Positions 32,112-41,574 of a DNA stretch of 64,000 nucleotides are shown in pieces. The position numbers and the translations under genes are program-made. The stretch's first letter is position 1. Each line of letters starts with the position of its first letter. Origin of the DNA: CAWIUB01 sp963839175 (lineage in GTDB: Bacteria > Actinomycetota > Actinomycetes > Mycobacteriales > Jatrophihabitantaceae); contig CAWIUB010000002.1 of assembly GCA_963839175.1 (NCBI GenBank), forward strand, positions 62,001 to 126,000, in the 5' to 3' direction. The notes beneath the pieces were generated by a model that worked only from the letters and a program-made list of their open reading frames with translations, was not told the origin of the DNA and made no database searches.

Positions 32112-32145
32112 TGGTTGTGCCTTTCGATCGGGAGGTCAAGCTTCG

Positions 32146-32219
32146 TAGCGAGGGCCGGATTTGAACCGGCGACACAGCGATTATGAGCCGCTTGCTCTGC
32201 CAGACTGAGCTACCCCGCC
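32146..32219 (-). tRNA. tRNA-Met (CAT anticodon)
   Basis: 74 nucleotides on the minus strand, beginning GGCGGGGTAGCTCAG. The anticodon loop is CTCATAA (anticodon CAT) and the T-arm contains GGTTCAAATCC. The acceptor has two G-U pairs. An elongator tRNA is more likely than the initiator because the first pair is intact. Confidence 0.93.
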
Positions 32220-32255
32220 CTGGTGCGGCCGGCCCCGGGGTTCCGGGACTGCCCG

Positions 32256-32328
32256 AGCCCCCTTACGGAATCGAACCGTAGACCTTCTCCTTACCATGGA
32301 GACGCTCTGCCGACTGAGCTAAGGGGGC
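32256..32328 (-). tRNA. tRNA-Thr (GGT anticodon)
   Basis: 73 nucleotides on the minus strand. GCCCCCT pairs with AGGGGGC, the D-arm is GCTCAGTCGGCAGAGC, the anticodon stem TCTCC/GGAGA encloses ATGGTAA (anticodon GGT), and the T-arm has GGTTCGATTCC. Tandem with tRNA-Met. Confidence 0.95.
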
Positions 32329-32613
32329 AGCCGCGGACGCCGCGCAGCGGCGCGTGCCAACCATCGAGCCTACACGAGCCGACACCGCCGAATGAATGTC
32401 CGAGCCGGCGCCAGCAGTGCCAGAGACGCACGCAACAGAGATCTTGGCAAGGCCGCGTGAGGGGACCAGACTCTGCATCGGCGCCCCGACGCGCCGGTGA
32501 GGAGCGAGCACGGTGGAGATCGCTGAACTGGCAGAAGGGCGCCAGTTGCCCGGCCCCATCGACCAGTCGCGCGGCTGCGCCGGCGACCGGGGATACTCAC
32601 CGGGCACGACCCC

Positions 32614-33435
32614 GTGACGCGCGCGGCCGAGCGCCAGGAGGCTGGTGTCGCCTCCACCACCCGCGCTCGCATCGCGCAGCCGACGCTGCGCACCGACCGG
32701 TGGTGGCTGAGCACGCTGCTGACCTTCCTCGGGCTCACCGCCTGGCTGCTGTACGCGGTGATCCGCACGGTGACGCAACGCAACTACTTCGTGGAGCAGT
32801 ACCACTACCTCTCCCCGTTCACGTCCCCGTGCGTGACCACGTCATGCAACCCGGACGCCCGCGACTTCGGAACATGGTTCGGGGACTGGCCGCCGTTCAT
32901 CCCGTTCGCGATCATCACGCTGACGTTCCTGTTCGGGTTCCGGCTCAGCTGTTACTACTACCGCAAGGCGTACTACCGGTCTTTCTGGCTCTCTCCTCCG
33001 GCCTGCGCAGTGGCCGAGCCACACCGCAGATACACCGGCGAGACCCGCTTCCCGCTGATCATCCAGAACCTGCACCGGTACTTCTTCTACGTCGCCGTGC
33101 TGATTTCCGTCGTGAACAGCTACGACGTGATCCGGGCCTTCCGCGGCAAGGATGGCGGCTTCGGCATCGGTCTGGGCACGCTGATCATGCTGGTCAACGT
33201 CCTGCTGCTCTGGGCGTACACGGTGTCCTGCCATTCGTGTCGACACATCACTGGCGGCCGGCTGCGGCATTTCTCGGCGCACCCGTTGCGCTACCGCGCC
33301 TGGACGTTCGTGTCGAAACTCAACACCAGACACATGGAGCTGGCCTGGACGACGCTCGCCACCCTGGTTCTGACCGACGGGTACATCGCACTGGTCGCGT
33401 CCGGTGCGTTCAGCGACCCGCGATTGTTCAATTAG
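32614..33435 (+). CDS. Succinate dehydrogenase membrane anchor subunit (Sdh1 type)
   Basis: A 273-residue protein with about five membrane helices (for example LLTFLGLTAWLLYAVI, PFAIITLTFLFGF, YFFYVAVLISVV, LGTLIMLVNVLLLWAYTV and WTTLATLVLTDGYIALV). It has the same length and gene position as the anchor of mycobacterial Sdh1 (Rv0249c), which carries quinone and haem sites. The start used is GTG 32614; no good ribosome-binding site is visible, so the true start could differ slightly. It is followed after 13 bases by the flavoprotein gene. Confidence 0.85.
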   Translation: MTRAAERQEAGVASTTRARIAQPTLRTDRWWLSTLLTFLGLTAWLLYAVIRTVTQRNYFVEQYHYLSPFTSPCVTTSCNPDARDFGTWFGDWPPFIPFAIITLTFLFGFRLSCYYYRKAYYRSFWLSPPACAVAEPHRRYTGETRFPLIIQNLHRYFFYVAVLISVVNSYDVIRAFRGKDGGFGIGLGTLIMLVNVLLLWAYTVSCHSCRHITGGRLRHFSAHPLRYRAWTFVSKLNTRHMELAWTTLATLVLTDGYIALVASGAFSDPRLFN

Positions 33436-33448
33436 GAGCCCGCAGATC

Positions 33449-35350
33449 GTGCCCGACATGGAGCAGCACAACTACGACGTCCTGATCATCGGCGCTGGCG
33501 GGGCGGGGCTCCGCGCGGCCATCGCGGCCCGCGAGGCGGGGATGCGGACCGCGATCATCTGCAAGTCGCTGTTCGGCAAGGCGCATACCGTGATGGCCGA
33601 GGGCGGCATTGCCGCCAGCATGGGCAACGTCAACCCCAAGGACAACTGGCAGGTGCATTTCCGCGACACCATGCGCGGCGGCAAGTTCCTGAACTCCTGG
33701 CGAATGGCCGAGCTGCACGCCAAGGAGGCTGCCGATCGGGTCTGGGAGCTCGAGACCTACGGCGCCCTGCTCGACCGCACCCGCGACGGCAAGATCAGCC
33801 AGCGCAACTTCGGTGGCCACGAATATCCACGGCTGGCGCACGTCGGAGACCGCACCGGGCTCGAGCTCATCCGCACGCTGCAGCAGAAGATCGTCTCCCT
33901 GCAGCAGGACGACGAACGCGAATCCGGCTCGCCCGACGGCAAACTCACCGTGTTCGCCGAGTACACCATCACCGAGCTACTGCGTGACTCCGCCGGTCGG
34001 ATCGCCGGCGCCTTCGGGTACCGACGCGAGACCGGCGCGTTCGTATTGTTCCGCGCGCCCGCGATCGTGCTCGCCACCGGCGGGATCGGCAAGTCGTTCA
34101 AGGTGACGTCCAACTCGTGGGAGTACACCGGCGACGGTCACGCGCTGGCGCTGCGCACCGGATCGACCTTGCTGAACATGGAGTTCGTGCAGTTCCACCC
34201 GACGCATATGGTGTGGCCACGCTCGGTGGCAGGTCTTCTGGTCACCGAGTCGGTGCGTGGCGACGGTGGTGTACTGCGCAATTCCGAGGGCAAGCGGTTC
34301 ATGTTCGACTACGTCCCGCCGGTGTTCCGCGGGCAGTACGCCGAGACCGAGGCAGAGGGCGACCGCTGGTACGCCGACCAGGTCAACAACAAGCGTCCGC
34401 CGGAGCTGCTGCCCCGTGACGAGGTGGCCCGGGCGATCAACTCCGAGGTGAAGGCCGGGCGCGGGTCGCCGCACGGCGGGGTGTTCCTGGACGTGTCGAC
34501 GCGGCTGCCCGCTGACGTGATCTTGAAGAAGCTGCCGTCGATGTATCACCAGTTCAAAGAGCTGGCCGACGTCGACATCACTAAGGAGCCGATGGAGGTC
34601 GGGCCTGCCTGCCACTACATGATGGGCGGGGTCGAGGTGGAGCCCGACACCGCCGCGGCTGCCCGGGTGCCCGGGCTGTTCGCGGCCGGCGAGGTCGCGG
34701 GCGGCATGCACGGCTCGAACCGTCTGGGCGGCAATTCGCTGTCCGACCTGTTGGTGTTCGGGCGCCGCGCCGGCGTCGGCGCCGCCGAATACGTCGCGCA
34801 GCTGGCCGGCAGCTACCCGACTCTTGCCGACACGCAGCTCGACGCGGCCGCGCGCGAGGCGCTTACCCCATTCGACACGCTCGGCGGCGAGAATCCGTAC
34901 ACGCTGCACCAGGAGCTGCAGCAGGCGATGAGCGACCTGGTCGGCATCATCCGCACTGCCGAGGAGATCCAGCAGGCACTCGACAAACTCGTGGAGCTCA
35001 AGGCGCGGGCGGCCAAGGTCAGCGTCGAGGGCGACCGGCAGTTCAACCCGGGCTGGCACCTCGCACTCGACCTGCGCAACATGCTAATCGTCAGCGAGTG
35101 CGTGGCCCGGGCGGCGCTGCTGCGCGAGGAGAGCCGCGGCGGGCACACCCGCGACGACTTCCCGACGATGCGCCCCGAGTGGCGCCAGAAGAACCTGATC
35201 TGCTCGCTGACCGACGACGGGGCCGTCGATGTCACCGAGCAGCCGCTGCCACGGATGCGCGACGACCTGATCGCGTTGTTCCCCCGCGAGGAGCTCGCCA
35301 AATACCTGACCGACGACGAACTGGCCCGCCTGCCTGAGGAGATCGAGTGA
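33449..35350 (+). CDS. sdhA: Succinate dehydrogenase flavoprotein subunit
   Basis: A 633-residue flavoprotein of the fumarate reductase/succinate dehydrogenase family. The FAD motif is VLIIGAGGAGLRAAIAA, the covalent-FAD histidine region is KAHTVMAEGGIAA, and active-site segments FHPTHMVWP and HGSNRLGGNSLSDLLVFGRR follow. The GTG start at 33449 is chosen because AGGAG lies 10 bases upstream; ATG 33458 would be 19 bases away. It oxidises succinate and passes electrons to SdhB. Confidence 0.95.
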   Translation: MPDMEQHNYDVLIIGAGGAGLRAAIAAREAGMRTAIICKSLFGKAHTVMAEGGIAASMGNVNPKDNWQVHFRDTMRGGKFLNSWRMAELHAKEAADRVWELETYGALLDRTRDGKISQRNFGGHEYPRLAHVGDRTGLELIRTLQQKIVSLQQDDERESGSPDGKLTVFAEYTITELLRDSAGRIAGAFGYRRETGAFVLFRAPAIVLATGGIGKSFKVTSNSWEYTGDGHALALRTGSTLLNMEFVQFHPTHMVWPRSVAGLLVTESVRGDGGVLRNSEGKRFMFDYVPPVFRGQYAETEAEGDRWYADQVNNKRPPELLPRDEVARAINSEVKAGRGSPHGGVFLDVSTRLPADVILKKLPSMYHQFKELADVDITKEPMEVGPACHYMMGGVEVEPDTAAAARVPGLFAAGEVAGGMHGSNRLGGNSLSDLLVFGRRAGVGAAEYVAQLAGSYPTLADTQLDAAAREALTPFDTLGGENPYTLHQELQQAMSDLVGIIRTAEEIQQALDKLVELKARAAKVSVEGDRQFNPGWHLALDLRNMLIVSECVARAALLREESRGGHTRDDFPTMRPEWRQKNLICSLTDDGAVDVTEQPLPRMRDDLIALFPREELAKYLTDDELARLPEEIE

Positions 35351-35367
35351 ATCACCATCACCTCCCG

Positions 35368-35421
35368 CGATCATGCAACTTCTGGCCGCCTAGGGCCGCC
35401 GAAGGTTGCGCGATCGGGTGG
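35368..35421. repeat. 54-bp palindromic element, copy B, between sdhA and sdhB
   Basis: Same length and layout as the element at 26391-26444, with ATGCAACTT on the left and AAGGTTGCGCGATCGGGTGG on the right. It fills most of the 85-base gap between sdhA and sdhB and ends 14 bases before the sdhB start. Confidence 0.8.
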
Positions 35422-35435
35422 AGCCGAGGCCGGCG

Positions 35436-36188
35436 ATGAGCTACGACGCCCATTTTCGGGTCTGGCGGGGTGACATCGACGGCGGTGGCCTCGCCGACTA
35501 CACCGTCGAGGTCAACGAGGGCGAAGTGGTGCTCGACATCATCCACCGGCTACAGGCCACCCAAGCCGGCGACCTGGCCGTGCGGTGGAACTGCAAGGCC
35601 GGCAAGTGCGGTTCGTGCAGCGCCGAGATCAATGGCAAGCCTCGGCTGATGTGCATGACGCGGATGTCGACATTCACGGCAGAAGAAACCATTACCGTGA
35701 CGCCAATGCGGGCGTTCCCGATCGTCAAGGACCTCGTCACGGACGTCTCGTTCAACTACGTCAAGGCGCGCGAGGTGCCGGCGTTCGCGCCGCCGCCGAA
35801 TCTGCGCCCGGGTGAGTACCGGATGGCACAGGTCGACGTCGCCCGGTCCCAAGAGTTCCGCAAGTGCATCGAATGCTTCTTGTGCCAGAACACGTGTCAC
35901 GTCGTGCGGGATCACGAGGAGAACAAGGCCCCGTTCGCGGGGCCACGCTTCCTCATGAGGATCGCAGAGCTCGACATGCACCCGCTCGATTCGGCGGATC
36001 GCCAGCGCCAGGCCCAGGACGAATTCGGGCTCGGGTTCTGCAACATCACCAAGTGCTGCACCGAGGTGTGCCCCGAGCACATCAAGATCACAGACAACGC
36101 ATTGATTCCAATGAAAGAACGCGTCGTCGACCGCAAGTACGACCCGATCGCCCTGCTGGGCGCGAAGATCGGCCGTCGACAAGGCTGA
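35436..36188 (+). CDS. sdhB: Succinate dehydrogenase iron-sulfur subunit
   Basis: A 250-residue protein. The 2Fe-2S site is WNCKAGKCGSC with a later MCM, and the 4Fe-4S and 3Fe-4S sites are CIECFLCQNTC and CNITKCCTEVCPEHI. The start ATG 35436 follows a 54-bp palindrome, which separates it from sdhA by 85 bases. The set anchor-SdhA-SdhB is complete. Confidence 0.95.
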   Translation: MSYDAHFRVWRGDIDGGGLADYTVEVNEGEVVLDIIHRLQATQAGDLAVRWNCKAGKCGSCSAEINGKPRLMCMTRMSTFTAEETITVTPMRAFPIVKDLVTDVSFNYVKAREVPAFAPPPNLRPGEYRMAQVDVARSQEFRKCIECFLCQNTCHVVRDHEENKAPFAGPRFLMRIAELDMHPLDSADRQRQAQDEFGLGFCNITKCCTEVCPEHIKITDNALIPMKERVVDRKYDPIALLGAKIGRRQG

Positions 36189-36245
36189 GCAACGCGCGCG
36201 CATGAGGTTGCCCAGGTGGTCGCACGGGGGAACGACCACCTGGGC

Positions 36246-36560
36246 TCACCCAAAAGTATGCACGCCGAGTAGTCGCGATGCAACCCCAAGTGAAGATCGT
36301 CGGAGACCCCGACTCTTTGCTCCGGGTTGTCCGCAAATATGTCGCCCACACCGCTGTCGATCTCGGCGAACTGGCTGGCGTACCAGCCCAGGGCGAGTCG
36401 CGCAGCTCGACCGGCTGGTCGGCGGCCGCGTCCGCCACTGCGGCCATCTGCTTAACCAGCAATTGGACAGAGAGCTGGCCATCCGGGAGTGGGGTGTCAC
36501 CACTGCCCGCGTAGTCGGCGAGCACGACGGTGTGCCGCCAGCGAATCGTGGCGCCGGCTG
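36246..36560 (-). pseudogene. Possible alpha/beta-hydrolase remnant
   Basis: On the minus strand a stretch reads WRHTVVLADYAGSGDTPLPD, then a helix of the kind that precedes the nucleophile elbow in alpha/beta hydrolases. The expected GxSxG does not follow; the frame changes near 36400 and the rest (WYASQFAEIDSGVGDIFADN) is not recognised. No start or complete domain exists. A decayed fragment is the best reading, with low certainty. Confidence 0.35.
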
Positions 36561-36680
36561 ACCCAGTTGGTCTGTGCGTCAGGCCCGCCCATTGCTGATC
36601 GTCGGTAGCGGACCGTGGCTTCTTCGGCGGTGACGGACAGCATGGCTCCAAGTGATCGGATCCACTCACCAAGGCCGCAA

Positions 36681-37587
36681 TCAGACCGCGCTCTGTTTGC
36701 CGGACTGCCACCAGGCGACGAAGTACAGCGCGAGCGACATCACCAGCACGACCAGCACCCAGAGCACGACGGCGACGTCCACCCAGGAGCCGGCGGGGGG
36801 TGACCCGGGCAGGAAGTTGCGCAGCGGGACGATCGCGAACAGCATGCCGATGATCCAGAAGGTAAACCCTGGCTCGGCCTTCCGGTTGCCGCGGTAGGTG
36901 GCGGTGGCCACGAAGGCCGCCAGGACTGCCAGGGTAATGAGCACGGCGAGCAGCAGTGCGGCGAATGCCAGCGTCGATGTGGCCCGGCGGGCGGTCAGCG
37001 TGAAGGCCTGCGGCGCGCTCAGTTCGGCGTGTACGACCGCCGGGGCGGCCCGGATCCGCCAGCCCTGCGTGTTGCTGGATATATCTACAGCAGCGGGGAT
37101 CTCCCGCCGTGCTTGGAACACCGAGACGTTCATGCCGGTGCCCCCGCCGGCGGCATAACGGTCGAACGGCCAGTCCTCGATGTTGCCGTTCATGACGATC
37201 TCGGCGGTATGGACGCCGGTCGGCTGGCCGGCCGGGAACACGATGACCGAGGCGCCAACCGCTGGTTGGATCACGACCGAGACGTCGGCGGACAGCGGTC
37301 CCTGGCCTTGCTCGGTGAGCAGGGCATCGGCGACCTCCACGTCGACCGTGACGTCCAACAGGTTGGTGTCCGGCGTGCATCATCTGCGGATGTATGTGCA
37401 GGAGCACCCCGCCGGGCGGGACGGCTTTTGCGGTGACTCCCTCGACGCCGACTCGGCCGCTCACTGCGTACAGCGTTAGCAGCCCCCCGTAGAGCAGAGC
37501 AAGACGATCGGCGCTACGAGCCACAAGCCGATGACGGCGGGCAATCGGAGCGCGGTCGGCCGCACTCCCGGAATCCACGCCGGCCAA
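36681..37587 (-). pseudogene. DUF4436-like membrane protein, frameshifted at the 5' end
   Basis: The 3' two-thirds (36681 to about 37370) are one good frame of about 225 residues, with DUF4436-like features: NGNIEDWPFDRYAAGG, a helix at TLAFAALLLAVLITLAVLAA and two C-terminal helices (FWIIGMLFAIVPL and VVLWVLVVLVMSLALYFV). The part before it, including an expected N-terminal membrane helix (LPAVIGLWLVAPIVLLC near 37540), lies in other frames with a TGA between, so the 5' end is broken. A short product from TTG 37358 is possible, but it would lack the N-terminal anchor. Confidence 0.55.
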
Positions 37588-37766
37588 GCCTAGATCTCGA
37601 CCGGCCCATACACATGCACCTCGTTACCGCGGCGATTCGGGTTCCGCCCCCGAGCAGGTCCGCCCCGAAACGGTCTCCAAGGCGACGCCTGACAGGCCTC
37701 TCGGACGGAGGGGTGGTTGGCGGGCGGTGAACCGAGATCAGCGCTCCAGGCCGCGGTGTCGCTCTA

Positions 37767-39000
37767 GTAGTGTGTCGCATCTTATTTGATGGTTATGTGT
37801 GGTCGGCTGTTCTGGTTGATACTTGACCAGAAGGAGTTGACGGCGTGCCTCGTCCGAAGGAGTTCATGGTCTCCTTGACCGCTGGGGATCGTGCGAAGCT
37901 GAAGAAGGTGGTCGCCTCGGGGCGGCGTCCTGCCCGGTTGATCACCCGGGCCAGGGTGTTGCTGGCCTTGGATGAGACGCAGGGGCCGGCGCCGGATCGG
38001 CGTGTGGTGGCCGAACGTCTGGGCACGTCGCAGAGCACCGTGTATCTGGTCGCGAAGGCGTTCACGACGCATGCCGGGCGGGTTGAGGACGTGATCGGCC
38101 GCAAGAAGCGGGCCACGCCTCCGGTGGAGCCGAAGGTGACCGGCGACGTCGAGGCCCGGGTGATCGCGCTGGCGTGCAGCCAGCCACCGCCGGGGCGTGC
38201 GCGGTGGACGCTGCGGTTGCTGGAGAGACGGGTGGCCTTGACCGAGGGGATGCCGCCGATAGACCACTCCACGATCGGGCGGGTCCTAAAAAGGGGGCGC
38301 TTAAGCCTCACCTGAAGGCGTGCTGGACGATCCCGCCGAAGCAGAATGCGGCGTTCGTGGCCGCGATGGAGGATGTGCTGGGCGTCTATGCCCGCCCCTA
38401 CGATCCGGCCTTCCCGGTCGTGGTCATGGACGAGAAACCACTCCAACTGCTCGCCGACGCCAGAGCAGGCACGCCGGCTGCGCCCGAGCGGGTGGCCCGC
38501 GAGGACTCCGAGTACATCCGCTGCGGCACCTGCTCGATCTTCGTGTGGGCCGAACCCCTGCGGGGTTGGCGCCGCGCCTACGCCGAGTCCACCCGGACCC
38601 GCATCGACTGGGCCCACGGCGTCGAACATCTGCTGAACGTCGACTACCCCGACGCGGACAAGGTCGTCCTGGTCATGGACAACCTCAACACCCACTCGAT
38701 CGCCTCCCTCTACGAGGCATTCCCGCCCGAGAAGGCCTACGCCCTGGCCGGCCGGCTGGAGATCCACCACACACCCAAGCACGGCTCCTGGCTCAACATC
38801 GCCGAGATCGAACTGTCCTGCCTGACCAAGCAATGCCTCGGCCGGCGTATCGCCGACCTCGCCGTCCTCGACAGCGAACTCGCCGCCTGGGCCGAGGCCA
38901 TCAACGCCGACGAGCGCCAAGTCGACTGGAGGTTCACCACCAGCGACGCCCGCATCAAACTACGGCACTTATACCCAGCCATTTAGAAGCGACAGACTAC
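37767..39000 (+). mobile_element. IS630-family insertion sequence
   Basis: A 1234-bp element flanked by TA dinucleotides (37765-37766 and 39001-39002), the target of this family. Terminal inverted repeats begin GTAGTGTGTCGCATCT on the left and GTAGTCTGTCGCTTCT on the right. It contains one transposase gene in two overlapping frames. It sits at the 3' end of the damaged metallo-beta-lactamase-fold gene at 39004. Confidence 0.85.
37845..38986 (+). CDS. IS630-family transposase (probable programmed -1 frameshift)
   Basis: Two frames encode one transposase. The first (37845-38315) carries the helix-turn-helix DNA-binding part (AERLGTSQSTVYLVAKAF). The second, entered near 38288 and ending at 38986, has the DDE catalytic domain: VVVMDEKP, VLVMDNLNTHS and WLNIAEIELS. 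At 38288-38293 the bases AAAAAG followed by GGGG give a slippery site where a -1 slip joins the frames, as is known in several IS630 elements. The inverted repeats are intact, so the element may be active. Confidence 0.85.
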
Positions 39001-39003
39001 TAG

Positions 39004-39570
39004 TTAACTGCCGATGGCGTCAGGTGGAATGTCGTGCCCTGTCGCCGGATGGCGCCCGGCGACAGGATCGGGGAAATGGGTCCCGATGACGAGCGTGTCC
39101 GCGTCGGCGCACCGCTGGACAAGCTCCCTCCTGGAGGCCCGGGCTTGATCGGAATCGAAGTCGGATACCGCTGCCCACGCCGGGTAGGCGATCTGGCACG
39201 GGTGGTGCATCACGTCCCCGGTAATTACGGCGAATGCCCGCTGGATTCGATCAGCATGATGCGGCGTGTGCCCGGGTGAGGGCACGAGCCGAGTCCCCTC
39301 GGTCACCCAATGATTGTCCGCAACCAGGTCAACCAGGCCAGCTTCATACACCGGCCGCACCGAGTCGGCAAACCCGGCGTGCTGATCAGCAATCTCGTTG
39401 CGGGGTACGGCCTGCCAGTAGTGGAATTCACCGGCTGAAATCACATACCGAGCCGCCAGGCTGCTGATCAACCTGAACGATGAGATCGGGGCCGGGCAGA
39501 CGGTGCGGCACACGGTGGTGCCAGAAGACGATGTGCCGACGGACACGATGTCATGCCAGGTTGCGCAGGT
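39004..39570 (-). pseudogene. Metallo-beta-lactamase-fold hydrolase, damaged
   Basis: The C-terminal half is readable in one frame: NEIADQHAGFADSVRPVYEA, then VPSPGHTPHH, ITGDVMHHPCQIAYP and VIGTHFPDPVAGR, matching MBL-fold enzymes. The N-terminal half with the HxHxDH zinc motif is not found in any frame; only a short ARYVISAGEFHYWQ joins. The gene ends 3 bases from the IS630 boundary, and the final residues look replaced. So it is truncated at the front and altered at the end. Confidence 0.6.
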
Positions 39571-39980
39571 ACAGGAAGAGTGAACGACGCGCAGGCTAAG
39601 AGGGTCGGCAAAGATGAATTGGGGCTCGATCACGCTCGTGCCGGTGATCGTCGTCGCCCTTATGCAGGTCGGGCTGTGGGTCTGGTCCCGCGGTCGTCTC
39701 TGATCTGGACGGGCAACACTGGGGCGACAGCAGCATTGCCCCAGGGCATCTCTCGTCATCCGTCGGCGGTCCCCAACACCCGGCAGGTGACCGGGCCGGC
39801 CGAACGGGGGCGGTCAGGATCAGCGTAGTCAGCTCGGAACGTCCGCGTCGTGCGACGAACACGCGCCGGTCGATGGCCAGGCTGTCCATCGTCGCCCGGC
39901 GCTCCCCGCGCTCAGCACAGCCGTGCGGGGGCGCGTCGGGCGTGCCGCCACCAGCACCGGAGCTTGGTACCTGAGGCTCG
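39571..39980. other. Gene-free stretch
   Basis: About 410 bases without a supportable gene on either strand. Several open frames exist but show only arginine/proline-rich compositions typical of antisense reading in GC-rich DNA. No clear promoter or stem was seen. Confidence 0.4.
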
Positions 39981-40505
39981 TCAGTACATCTGGCCTGCTG
40001 GAGTTGCCGTGCGCCGCCGCAACGCCCAAACTGCGAACACGACGCCGAGCAGAGCACCGGCCTCGCTCAGCCACACCCCATAGCCCGCGGAGACGTCCGA
40101 TGGCGACACGCTATACGTCCGCGCTTCATCCTCACTGATGGATCCACCCACGAAGATCATGATGAGGCCACTGATCACGTTCAGCGCGAGCGCGCTTACG
40201 GATACCCACAGCTGTCCGCGGCGAAGGACGATCAAAGCGCTTAGGGCCGCGACCACGAGTGCGCAGGCGCCAGTGAACCAACCGACCTGGACCCCGATGT
40301 CGGTGCGGTGCACCTCGTCGCCATGGACGTACGCCCACGGCGTGAGCCCGCCGATCACACCAAGTACGGCCGAGCCCATCAGCGCCCAGCCACAGCGCGG
40401 TTGTGAGACGTCAGGTTTGACACCAGTCTCGAAGCGCCCTCCCCACCCAGGCGCCGACTCATGCCGGGAGGAACCTCTGCCCGCAGACTCGTCCGGCGGC
40501 CCCAT
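39981..40505 (-). CDS. Small four-helix membrane protein, unknown function
   Basis: A 174-residue product from ATG 40505. Four membrane helices are evident: ALMGSAVLGVIGGLTPWAYV, WFTGACALVVAALSALIVL, VSVSALALNVISGLIMIFVG and LSEAGALLGVVFAVWAL, after a polar 40-residue N-terminus. Small proteins of this kind are common in actinomycetes; no function is recognised. The frame is open further upstream but becomes arginine/serine-rich there. It is the last chromosomal gene before the tRNA-Tyr fragment. Confidence 0.6.
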   Translation of the reverse strand: MGPPDESAGRGSSRHESAPGWGGRFETGVKPDVSQPRCGWALMGSAVLGVIGGLTPWAYVHGDEVHRTDIGVQVGWFTGACALVVAALSALIVLRRGQLWVSVSALALNVISGLIMIFVGGSISEDEARTYSVSPSDVSAGYGVWLSEAGALLGVVFAVWALRRRTATPAGQMY

Positions 40506-41020
40506 GGGTGCATTAGACCACCGCAACCGGGTATGCCAACCTCGTTCGGACGAAGCCCCACCGGTGGCGGCGGGCGCGACGGCTAACCGCCCGTCGATGC
40601 TGCTAGATTCGCCAACCCGATGCCCCGGCTGCCGCGGACGCGAACTGAGTGAGCGCTCAGGTCGCTGGGAGCCGATCAGCGCACCGAGGAGGGGCATCGG
40701 GAATGCTCACGCAACTGGCGGCGGCCGGACCCGGATGCTGTCTGGGCGCGCGAACACCACAATCACGCCGCTGGCCTGGGCAGCGCGGACCTGTTCGAGG
40801 TTCGTCGCGAGTGACCGGCCGTGACTGTGGACGGGCAGGCTCAGCAGCTCCCGCATGAGAATGATCGAGGGCTGCTTCCTGCCGGACCGGGCAACGCGCG
40901 TTTTGCACTATTCTGCTTCGGATATTTCCGGCGAATCTCTCGGCGCTCACGGCCCACGCTGAGAGACCGACGGCTTGCAAGACCGTCGCCGTCGTCGCTG
41001 AATCCCGCGATCTCGCAGTG
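40506..41020. other. Gene-free stretch before the tRNA-Tyr fragment
   Basis: About 515 bases with no supportable gene. It holds the upstream region of the membrane protein gene and, at its right end, leads into the tRNA terminator hairpin. AT content rises around 40900-40940. Confidence 0.4.
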
Positions 41021-41050
41021 CCGTTTTCTCAGTCATATCTGAGAAAACGG
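41021..41050 (-). terminator. tRNA-Tyr terminator hairpin
   Basis: A perfect 12-bp stem, CCGTTTTCTCAG with CTGAGAAAACGG, around TCATAT. It begins directly after the CCA end of the tRNA-Tyr fragment on the minus strand, where the terminator of a tRNA gene belongs. It shows that the left flank is original chromosomal sequence. Confidence 0.75.
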
Positions 41051-41117
41051 TGGTGGCGGGTGTTGGGTTCGAACCAACGTAGGCTGAGCCGACGGTTTTA
41101 CAGACCGCTCCCCCGTC
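41051..41117 (-). other. tRNA-Tyr 3' fragment, probable attachment site (att)
   Basis: On the minus strand the sequence from the 3' side of the D-arm (GGGAGC) to the encoded CCA is that of tRNA-Tyr: anticodon stem-loop CGGTCTGTAAAACCG (anticodon GTA), long variable arm, T-arm GTTGGTTCGAACCCAAC and acceptor ACCCGCC plus ACCA. The 5' acceptor strand GGCGGGT is missing; bases to the right do not match a tRNA. A 3' tRNA copy of this kind is left when an element integrates into the 3' end of a tRNA gene. The orientation puts the element to the right. Confidence 0.75.
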
Positions 41118-41304
41118 TTTTCCTCAACCGCTGAAGCCCCCGTCTTGTGGGCCTACCGCCCGGATTCCGGGGCATCCGGTCTCTACCTGAGGTCGCCTCG
41201 AGTCGCCCCGGAACGCCCTGGGTCGTGTCCGCTGCTAGCGCGTTGCTAGCGCAGCCACATCAACTCGACCCCGGCACTGCTGCTTGACTGCCGCCCGCCG
41301 CTGA

Positions 41305-41344
41305 GCAACCACGCCCCGGCGCTCATGCGCCGGGGCGTGGTTGC
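41305..41344. terminator. Strong bidirectional terminator
   Basis: A perfect 18-bp stem, GCAACCACGCCCCGGCGC with its complement, and a TCAT loop. It lies 190 bases inside the tRNA-Tyr fragment and would stop transcription in both directions at the edge of the accessory region. No T-run follows. Confidence 0.75.
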
Positions 41345-41574
41345 GTCCCCGAGCCAAGGATCACCTCGCGCGGTCATCTGGGTGTGGCGGTCGCCCGCAG
41401 AGCCCCAGCCCAACCACTCAGCACACAGCCGTGGGTCGGGTCCCGGCCAGCGAGATCAACAACTCGCTAGAGGGCACTGCAGCCGCCCGGCTGATCAACA
41501 CCAGGCACCGGACCACCGGAGACCGCTGCAATGACCAACCTGGACCAAGCCCCTCCCGCAGGTCCTCGCCGACC

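Noticed and set aside
31909..32175. 88-residue leftward frame over the L33 region
   Set aside because: The true gene is L33 in another frame of the same strand (31947-32111) with both CxxC zinc pairs.
41051..41130. Complete tRNA-Tyr gene
   Set aside because: The 5' acceptor strand and most of the D-arm do not fit; no GGCGGGT lies at the needed distance, so only the 3' part is tRNA.
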